Assembly: GCA_001695595.3 (NCBI GenBank)
Contig: MBPM02000013.1
Coordinates: 1,054,001 to 1,118,000, forward strand
Length of the DNA stretch: 64,000 nt
Direction: 5' to 3'
DNA from: Plasmopara viticola
Lineage: Eukaryota > Oomycota > Peronosporomycetes > Peronosporales > Peronosporaceae
This document shows positions 56,673 to 64,000 of this stretch, piece after piece. The position numbers were made by a program, and so were the translations under genes. The notes below the pieces were generated by a model. It was not told the origin of the DNA, did not search any database, and worked only from the letters and a program-made list of their open reading frames with translations. The stretch's first letter is position 1. Every line of letters begins with the position of its first letter.

Positions 56673-59400
56673 ATGTTCGCACCCAGTGCTACGACCAGTG
56701 GCAGCCTCGAGGCGCGCCAGCGTGTGGCCCAGCTCCAACTGAAGGCAACCACCAAGAACGTGATAGCCGTGGGACGCGTCAAGCGGAGCTCGTATTGCGA
56801 TCACTCGGGATGGGGCTACAAGCAGGGTGGCATAATCAAGAGCTGGAAGCGTCGCTACTTTGTGCTAAAAGGTCTCGAACTCATCTATTTCGAAGAACGC
56901 TCACCCAGCGGGAAAGGTATTGATGAGAAGGGGCGACTACGCATCAGTGGCGTCGAGTATTCACCCGAATTTACAAATGCATTGCTGGTACGAGGAGAGT
57001 TAAAAAACCAAGCGATGAAGATGCAGGTGGACTCAAATGAGGAGATTGACATGTGGTTTACTAAGATTTCTGAGGCGCTAAAGCTGTTACCGAAGCTTCG
57101 GCGACGAATGAAAATGAAGCTACTGGAAGTGGGACTGTGGCAATGAAAGGCTGGCTATGGAAGGAAGGACAGAATTTTAAGACGTGGAAACGACGCTATA
57201 TGACCCTCACGGGTAGCACGATTCACTATCGAGCGCAAATCACGGAACGACCGCTCGGTGTGACGAGAGTGAATGCTGTGAATATTAATCCGTCGAGACC
57301 ATTTGCGCTGGATATTTATTCGGACAACAATCGAATTTTACGGATTGCAGCCGAATCATTTGCCGACATTGAAGCTTGGGATTGTGCGCTTGCAAAGGCA
57401 ATTGGGAAACGACCGTGCTTTGGTGACCCGTATGCGGGACAAGATGCACCATTTCTTGGCGAGACGTTCGAAGAGAGCGTGTTGTGTGAAGGGTGGCTGT
57501 ACAAGAGAGGACAGCGGTCCACCGAGTGGCAGCGGCGATATTTTATGCTGAAAGGATATCAGTTACAGTACCGAGATGGCCCTGGAGAGAGCATACCAAA
57601 GGGTGCAGGCACGGTCGTCGGATTAACGCTTGGTGAAGCCAATTCGAACAGTGTTTACGTACAGTTGAGCTCAGGTCGCGTGCTGTGTGTGAGTGCAGAT
57701 AGTCAAGTTTTAATGGATAAATGGATCCAAGCTATTTGTACGTTGCTGGAGAAAGACCCGAAGTGTTTGGAGAAGGAAGTAGTGGTTGCAACGAATGTTC
57801 TCACTAAGGGCATAAGTGGCAGCAATATCCTCACTCGTGCATTTAGTCGTGCTTTATCGAGTGCTACCGTGCCACCAATGTTAACTACCAGCAATCCAAA
57901 GTCAGAGCTAGACGTTGCTCAATCTTGTCGCGCCAGCACTGGAGGCTACTTGGAAAGCGTTGCTGACACAGCGGACATAAACGCTTCCAGTTCTAGTCTG
58001 CTTTCTCGTAATTCTATAAAACGCGATCAGGATTCGTTCGAATCAGCAAGCAAGTCTGCTTCAGTAACCCCTATGGCTTCCATGACTAAATTGGTTCGTA
58101 AAAGCGGATGGCTACGCAAAGAGGGCGCCCGAAATCGCTCTCTGAAGCGCCGCTACTTCATGGCAGACGGCAACAAGCTTTACTACTTTGAACAGATTGG
58201 CGAAGCCCCTCGTGGCAATGGCGTTGTCAAAAGTGCCGTACCCAACGATACACATCCAAACTGCCTGGATTTGATTCTCATGTCAGGACGCACGCTGCGT
58301 GTTGTGGCTGAATCACCGATGAAATCCATTCGTGGCTCGAACACTTTGACGAGTGTATTCCAACTAGCGACTCCACGGAGAATCGTCGCAGTGTATTCGA
58401 GAGGTTTTCGCTCAGTGTAGAAGATCCGGCATTGAGCGTGACGGAATCTGGTACGGGGTGGCTGCTTAAAAAGGGAAAAAACTTTAAGACGTGGAAACGC
58501 CGCTTTTTTAAGCTGGAAGGAAAACAGTTTTCTTATGCGAGTGCACCAAACGCGCCACCTCTTGGACGAGGCGTGGTCGAGAATGTCACGATTGGAAACG
58601 CGCGACCGTTTTGCTTGGACGTCCGATTTCAAAATGGTCGTGTCATGTACTTGGTGGCGTCTAATGAGAATGAAATGGTCGCTTGGAATCGTTTGTTACA
58701 AACTGCAGTGCTTTCCGAGCCGATCGAGAGCGATCTGGAGCAAGACACGCAATTTGATTTTGATGATGCCGAGGAAGACGCGCACCTTGACACTATGCGC
58801 AGCGTCGTGACAGCGACTGCAGCGTTTAAACGTGGGTTGTCGAAGGCGCCGTCAACAGTGAGCACAGTTTCTAGCTGCGATAGCTCGACGCAACGAAACG
58901 AAACGCAAAAAGGTACGAGCGAAAGTGCTGACGATCTAGCGAAGGTGACGAATGAACGAGCAGAGGCTGCAGCAATGGCAGTAGCTGCAGCCGTAGCTGG
59001 CGCAGGTCGACGATCTGCACTTTTAGCAGCGACGGAGACGGAAGAACCGGTCGTGTGCAGCGGATGGTTGCGGAAAGAAGGAGGCACAGTCAGAAATTGG
59101 AAGCGACGGTATTTTACATTGCATGGGACAACTTTGTGCTACTTTAAAAGTGACAATGGAGCACTTTTGCGCAGCTTTACAGTGTGCCACGTTGTGACTT
59201 TGAGGACGAAGCGATTGTGCCTCGAGATCACGACAGAAGTGGGACGCAAGCTCCTGGTGGCGAGCGAGACGCAAGCTGATCTGGATCGATGGCTAGACCA
59301 CCTGCATCGCGCCATTGCGGCAGAAAAGCGAAAGACACATGGTGCTGATGCTCCGCATTGGACAAGGCAAGCTCGTGGTGTAGGCAAGCCCCACGTATAA
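56673..59400 (+). CDS. protein with six pleckstrin-homology domains, two single-base frameshifts
   Basis: One long gene of about 909 residues from ATG 56673 to TAA 59398-59400, split by two frame changes near 57083 and 58317. Restoring one base at each gives an exact multiple of three, and each fits a base missing from an A run. Six PH domains are visible, each opening with G-W/G-x-x-K-x-G and W/L-K/Q-R-R-Y/F-F: GWGYKQGGIIKSWKRRYF, GWLWKEGQNFKTWKRRY, GWLYKRGQRSTEWQRRYF, GWLRKEGARNRSLKRRYF, GWLLKKGKNFKTWKRRFF and GWLRKEGGTVRNWKRRYF. Each ends with the Trp-containing helix. Low-complexity Ser/Thr and Ala linkers separate domains 3/4 and 5/6. The protein would bind phosphoinositides at membranes. 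No enzymatic domain is seen. It may well be intact in the organism. Confidence 0.85.
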
Positions 59401-60913
59401 GAAGTATTGTAAAGTGGAAATGTTGAAAATTGTATTAAACCCGGGATGCATGTTGCTCTTGAAAATGAATAAAGTATTGACGAAAGTTGCTTTACCGAAA
59501 GTGCTAAAGTTGTCGATATCGAATTACGATGTAAACGTCTACGGTCTTCGAAACTCTTTTAAAGTCCACAGCGATGCTTGTCTTGACAATTTTTCATCAT
59601 CTCATTGCTCGCGCTCTTACTGCCTGATGCGAATCATCGAATTGTAGCAAATGACCAATCTCGTATCGATGATCAAGATGGCCTTGAAGCTACAACTAGA
59701 TTGCGGGATGAGAATGCTCTGGGTATGGTCTTCTCTGCTTTATCGTCATGACCGCATGGTTACTTGTGGCTGAAACAACTGTGGAAATCGTTGAGTATTC
59801 TGCAGTCGTGCGTAAACGCCTTATATCATAATTTGTGCCGTGGCAATAAACTTCAGTGCCTCGACTGCTTTTTTAGGATCAGCCTTTTGGAATGCCGTCG
59901 TTTTTCGAGCCTGTGAAAAGTAGAGCAGCGTGTTGGAATTTCCTTGGCTAACCGCTAGAATTGGTATTTGCATTTCAATTTTTTGTGGGCATTGCAATTC
60001 CGTGGCAAGAAAGCATAGCTGGCGTTTGTCGCGGCTAGCATTCACTGGATGCGTGTCATGAATTGCACTTGCCGTGTTAACTTGATGATAAAATTTGCCA
60101 AAACTGGAGTTGGATGCTCACCAAAGGGATTTGCTATTCTTCTTTCTTAGCATAGTAATTGTAGAGGTTCTAGCCAAAACTCTCGACATGTACATCGGGA
60201 ATGCTGGTACAAATACCTCGACATGATGTAGAGCTCTTGGAGTACCCATTCAAGAATACTAATTAGCCCGAGCTGTGCTTCTCTGCTAAGATTGCCAAGA
60301 ATACGCAAATCGTCGTAGTGGATTGCTAAATTCGTACGTGGACACTAAGATCAAGTTCAAGGAACAGGTCCAGTTTCTACATACTCGATAATGATCGGTG
60401 GCCTTGTACAAAATAGTAAGCGTTTGTGGTGTGTGATCTGTCTGTACATAGAGTTCTTGCTCGAATACCATTTTATTTATCTGTACCAGCTGGTGTCACG
60501 AACTCGTCCAAGCAAAGGAACAAAGAAACGAATTTCACAGAAGAGTCAACTTTACAAGTTCTCGTAGTGCCACGGATGATCAAGATTGATCAGCAGTTCC
60601 AAATTCACAAAATTGGCATAACACAAGCTTTATTACGACTTTTGCAATTGCTAAATATGAAGGACTCCATACTAGTTAAACGTATCACAAATTCTTTGCG
60701 CCATATGATAGACCGACTAGATCGTCCAGATACGACAAAAAAGATTGGGAGCAAGAACCCTTAGTGTATTCAGGCAAACCCAACGCCTCCACTTGTGTCT
60801 CAAGCACAGATATTTTACCTATCAAATAAGCTCGTGACTTGTTCTATAGCTACGGATAGCGCACATACTCAAAACCTGTCATTTCAGTCCATGAAAATGA
60901 AGAGTTTTTAAGT
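59401..60913. other. intergenic, mostly unassigned
   Basis: Apart from a possible exon at 59821-60117, nothing is recognised. A minus-strand frame at 60286-60471 has a 'YVQTDHTPQTLTILY' stretch slightly like retroelement RNase H, but too weak to call. Confidence 0.45.
59821..60117 (-). CDS. possible terminal exon of an unidentified gene
   Basis: A 98-residue open segment without an ATG at its start, ending in TAA. The text (FGKFYHQVNTASAIHDTHP ... PKKAVEALKFIATAQIMI) looks like globular protein rather than random translation, and a 3' splice-like GGTGAG precedes it. I cannot name the family or find a partner exon upstream. It may be chance. Confidence 0.25.
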   Translation of the reverse strand, partial: ASNSSFGKFYHQVNTASAIHDTHPVNASRDKRQLCFLATELQCPQKIEMQIPILAVSQGNSNTLLYFSQARKTTAFQKADPKKAVEALKFIATAQIMI

Positions 60914-62520
60914 TCAAAATTTTTCAATATGATGATTTTTGTCTTCGCGTGCACAAGTTGTCCGCACTCGCGCCTTGTACGCAAGGACTATCCAGTCCGC
61001 CCGGAATGCCAACCAGTACGTACCAAAAAGTCCACTTGCAATGAACGCAGCGTTGAGTCCGAGCCAAAGTCCAAGAAGTCCCATTTCAAGTGTAAACGCT
61101 AGGAACAAGCCCAACGGCACAGCTAACAACAAGTAGCAGACGAAGTTGATTTTTGCACCAAGTGCTTGCAAGCCACACCCACGAATATGCCTTGAGAAAC
61201 AGCCGAGATCGCTGCAAAAATTTGGAAAGGACCGGTCATAAGCAGCAACTTTGACGTGAGAGACACGACGCGTTCGTCGCTTGTGAATACAAGCGGTAGC
61301 ACGCCGTGGAGCACCATCATGGCCACTGAAGTAGCAAGAGCGCAAAGTATGCTTAAGGCTAATGCCAATTTTGCCGAATGCCAAGCACGTGCTGGGTCGT
61401 TGGCTCCTAGTGCATTCCGACCCTCACAGAGCCTGCTAGTGAAATAGCAGCGTACCAGATCGCGCCGAGCCATCGTAGACTATTGTAGCTTGAGTCTGCA
61501 CTAACAACGACGGCGGCATGCGGCATCATACCGGAGCTTAGCCCCATCACAGCATAGCCCCATACTTCACACACAAACATGGCCATGCCCGATACACCTA
61601 AGCGCAAGAATCAGGAAGAAGCCGAACCGCCTTCGTAAATTGCCAGCCTGGCCACTCACGTCGGTACAACCCGCTGCGGTGGACGTATATCGACAGGACC
61701 ACGGCGTAGCAAGCCGCAGTCGCTGAAATGGCCAAAGCGGATCCATTAAGGTCCAGAGGGGTGTGAAACATAAAGACGTAGAGTAGTGTAGCTTGCACAA
61801 TACTTGCCACGAGGCCTACAGCTACAAGCGGCTCGACACAATTTTGTCCTTGCAGGATCTTTGTCACTAGCACGTTCATAGCTGTGAACGGGACCCCAGG
61901 TAGTGCTAACAATACCAAGCTGTGCACGAGCTGAGCTAGTTCACTTCGTTGGCCCGCAAACTCAAGTAGCTCGACGCAGTAGAAGCTGGCAAAAGCCACA
62001 AATGGAAAGCCGATACAGAAGACAAGCAATCCCGTCTGGAAATATAGTCCTAGCTCGTGGAGTTGACCAGCACCGTAGGCTGAGCACATAGGGTGTCCAT
62101 AGCAGCGCTCATGGCCGCAATTAGCGTCGTGCTTGTAATCATGTGAAAGATTAGTGCCAGACTGCGTGCCGCCATCAACTCGCTGCTGTGTGTGGCGCTG
62201 AGGTGGCCGGTAAGTACGCTGCTTAGGAAGTTTGGGACAAAGTCCACGATACCGAATAGCAACATCTGGAAGGCCAGACGAAGCAATGCTTGGCCTTCGC
62301 TACTGCGTTGGACGAATGTAGTTGCAACACCTTCTGTCAAGGTTGTTTTGGCGACTTCAACGCCATTACCACTATTACTAGGTGCAATCGTCGCATCAAA
62401 GAGTAACAATGGACTGCATTCGGTCGCAATTGCTACAGACTTATGCGGCTCTGGCTCGGCAAGTTGCCCAAGCTTTCTTAAAATGCCATCCCACAATGCT
62501 TTGGTTGAGGCGGCAGTCAT
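60914..62520 (-). CDS. MATE-family multidrug/toxin extrusion transporter, four single-base frameshifts
   Basis: A cation-coupled antiporter of the MATE family, about 536 residues from MTAASTKALWDG (ATG 62520). Twelve membrane segments are expected; hydrophobic blocks are plain throughout. Family signatures include AMDTLCAQ|AYGAGQLHELG and PFQIFAAISAVSQGIF. The frame changes near 62075, 61625, 61425 and 61165. At most of these, one base missing from a two- or three-base run explains it (for example CAGCC for CAGGCC). Four restored bases give an exact multiple of three over the whole gene, so it is either a recent pseudogene or an intact gene with consensus errors. Stop TGA. Confidence 0.8.
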
Positions 62521-62873
62521 GGAGAGACGAGCAGAAGCTCTAGTGACTGCAGTTGCCGCGCGGCTGACATTAAAAGGCACTTTGTGCATGACGATGGCGA
62601 ACTTCGGAATGAAGGAATGCAAGAAAGATTCGCTAGTTGTTCTAAATATGCTCTTGTGCGGCTTTTTGCAAGCTGTATCTCACGCTGCTGGATCGCGCCA
62701 TCGATCAATCCACAGAAAGAAGTGGCTGCGGTGGTGTAACTGTTTCGGCTAACGAGCATGAATGAGTGCATGTAATAGTCAACAAAAGATCTAGCGTATC
62801 GAGCGATACCAAAATGAGAATGGGGTCTTGTTTATATGCTGACAGACCATATACGTGACTATGTACGTGATAA
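62521..62873. other. short spacer between the MATE and YigZ/IMPACT genes
   Basis: Contains the upstream leader of the MATE gene; the open frame continues from 62520 to 62622 without clear homology. No element recognised. Confidence 0.5.
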
Positions 62874-63488
62874 TTACAGCTTCTCTACATATACTTGTCC
62901 AAAAGACTTTGTTTGCAGGAAACAGGCAAATTCGTCACACTTATGCAAAGGGACACTGACGACAAACTTCGGGCCTTCTGCATAATCTTGCGACACCATT
63001 TTGGCTTGAAAATGCTCGCACGCACGCTTAATCACATCAATGTACGATAAAGCTGTCCTCACATGCAACAGCGTGGTCGGCACCGTACTAATAATTTCCG
63101 CCTGCTCGATTACCTCTTTCGCAGCAGCTCCGTATGCTCGAATAAGTCCTCCCGATCCAAGCTTCACACCGCCATAAATTCGTGTCACCACCACGCACAC
63201 GTCCACCAGCTGCGCCCGCCGAATTGTGGCTAGAATGGGCCGTCCAGCGGTATTGTGTGGCTCTCCATCGTCTGAGCACAGTTCACGGCCATCCATAGTC
63301 GCGTAGGCGTGACAGTGGTGGCTTGCCGCCGGAAATTTTTTTCGCTAAATTTCAATGTATTCTTTCACTAGATTTTCCACGGCTACGCCACCTCCTGATA
63401 TCGGCCATGCTGCAGAGATGAACCGCGAGCCCCTGCGCTTTGCGATCTCATGCTGTACTGCGCAGCGGATGGTTTTGTGGGTAGCCAT
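62874..63488 (-). pseudogene. YigZ/IMPACT (UPF0029) family protein with an in-frame TAG
   Basis: 204 codons from ATG 63488 to TAA, the size of bacterial YigZ. In eukaryotes the same N-terminal fold occurs in IMPACT/YIH1, which restrain GCN2 kinase. Conserved blocks are RGSRFISAAWP, KKFPAASHHCHAY, CSDDGEPHNTAGRPIL and VDVCVVVTRIYGGVKLGSGG with LIRAYGAAA, then a C-terminal ferredoxin-like part. Codon 48 (63345-63347) is TAG, between YIEI and RKKFPAASHHC. Both sides belong to the family's first half, and CAG would fit. If the stop is real, translation could restart at ATG 63296, but that would lose the conserved N-terminus. No intron with sensible borders removes the stop. Confidence 0.8.
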
Positions 63489-63524
63489 CGTGTCATTCTG
63501 TGACGTCGAACACAAATTTTAATG

Positions 63525-63880
63525 TTACCCCTTTTTATGAAAAAATACCAAATGCGGATTGATTTCTTTTTTACAGCGAACCGCTCGAGCCAAAGGGTCG
63601 GTCAGCTTGATCCATTGAACAAATCCTGTGCCGAAAAGAATTCGCTCGAGAGCCCAAATCACGTTGTCTAAGACAACTCGATCAAACGCTTTTTCGATGT
63701 CCAGAAACAGCGCATACACATCTCGTCTAGATTCGTCGCAAGATTCTGGAGATCTGGTGACGGAGCGATTGATGATTGACCAAATTTCTTCTGTCCGGGA
63801 TGAATTAAGTCAAGATTACTTACTGCGGTAAAATAAAGACCATTAATGAGCACAACGCTCAAGCGGTTTCCAAAGACGAC
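63525..63880 (-). pseudogene. LINE (non-LTR) reverse transcriptase fragment
   Basis: A minus-strand fragment with YALFLDIEKAFDRVVLDNVI, the conserved block 3 of non-LTR reverse transcriptases that carries the first catalytic Asp. Upstream, a LIHPGQKKFG motif resembles the 'GF-x-P-GR' block. Frames are broken between the two. The rest runs off the window or is lost. This class of enzyme could have moved the SINE-like copies in the window, but no shared 3' end could be checked. Confidence 0.7.
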
Positions 63881-64000
63881 TGAGGCAGCCTAAAATAACA
63901 GCCATCAATTTGTTTTTTTTGGTGCCAAAGTCGCTTTAATGTGCTGGATAGCACTCGTCAAATATACGGAAGTGACTGGTGCCTTCAGAATGGCGCGATC

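Noticed and set aside
60286..60471. Possible retroelement RNase H (YVQTDHTPQTLTILY)
   Set aside because: Single short resemblance; the residues after it do not follow the RNase H pattern.

Overview
This window reads as nuclear DNA of a eukaryote, most likely an oomycete of the Peronosporales type (inference). The recognisable host genes are eukaryotic: a mitochondrial-type zinc alcohol dehydrogenase, the proteasome lid subunit RPN9 with 69 and 76 nt GT-AG introns, a six-PH-domain protein, a MATE transporter, a YigZ/IMPACT-family protein and a psq-type helix-turn-helix protein. They sit as islands in AT-rich DNA full of decayed transposon remnants (Ty3/gypsy, MULE, LINE, a SINE-like family).

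Layout: 1-9.9 kb, no convincing gene. 9.9-11.1 kb, ADH. 11.1-21.6 kb, gene-poor with a gypsy pol remnant. 21.6-22.9 kb, RPN9 (minus). 23.1-29.4 kb, a SINE-like copy, a broken HTH-gene paralogue and a decayed repeat. 29,463-45,866, a 16.4 kb virus-like element. 46.1-47.2 kb, MULE transposase remnant. 47.7-54.3 kb, SINE-like copy, full-length HTH gene, inverted SINE-like copy and a second decayed repeat, partly mirroring 23.1-29.4 kb. 56.7-59.4 kb, PH protein. 60.9-62.5 kb, MATE. 62.9-63.5 kb, YigZ/IMPACT-like. 63.5-63.9 kb, LINE reverse transcriptase.

The centrepiece is an integrated Polinton-like virus (PLV) with 1.5 kb terminal inverted repeats. It carries an adenovirus-type cysteine protease, double-jelly-roll-type major capsid, penton-like minor capsid, packaging ATPase, a fibre with an S74 intramolecular chaperone, a pX/pVI-like virion protein, tyrosine recombinase, primase-SF3 helicase, GIY-YIG nuclease and a gene of unknown function inside each terminal repeat. 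Capsid, protease, ATPase and fibre would build and fill the particle, the primase-helicase would replicate the genome and the recombinase would integrate it. No family B DNA polymerase was seen.

Two kinds of lesion recur. Single-base frameshifts, nearly all explained by one base missing from a homopolymer, occur in the PLV and in the host PH and MATE genes alike, so many may be consensus errors. Separately, six PLV positions and one host position carry in-frame TAA/TAG where sequence similarity continues on both sides; each could derive from a CAA/CAG codon. Decay by C-to-T change is the simplest reading; codon reassignment is a testable but less likely alternative.
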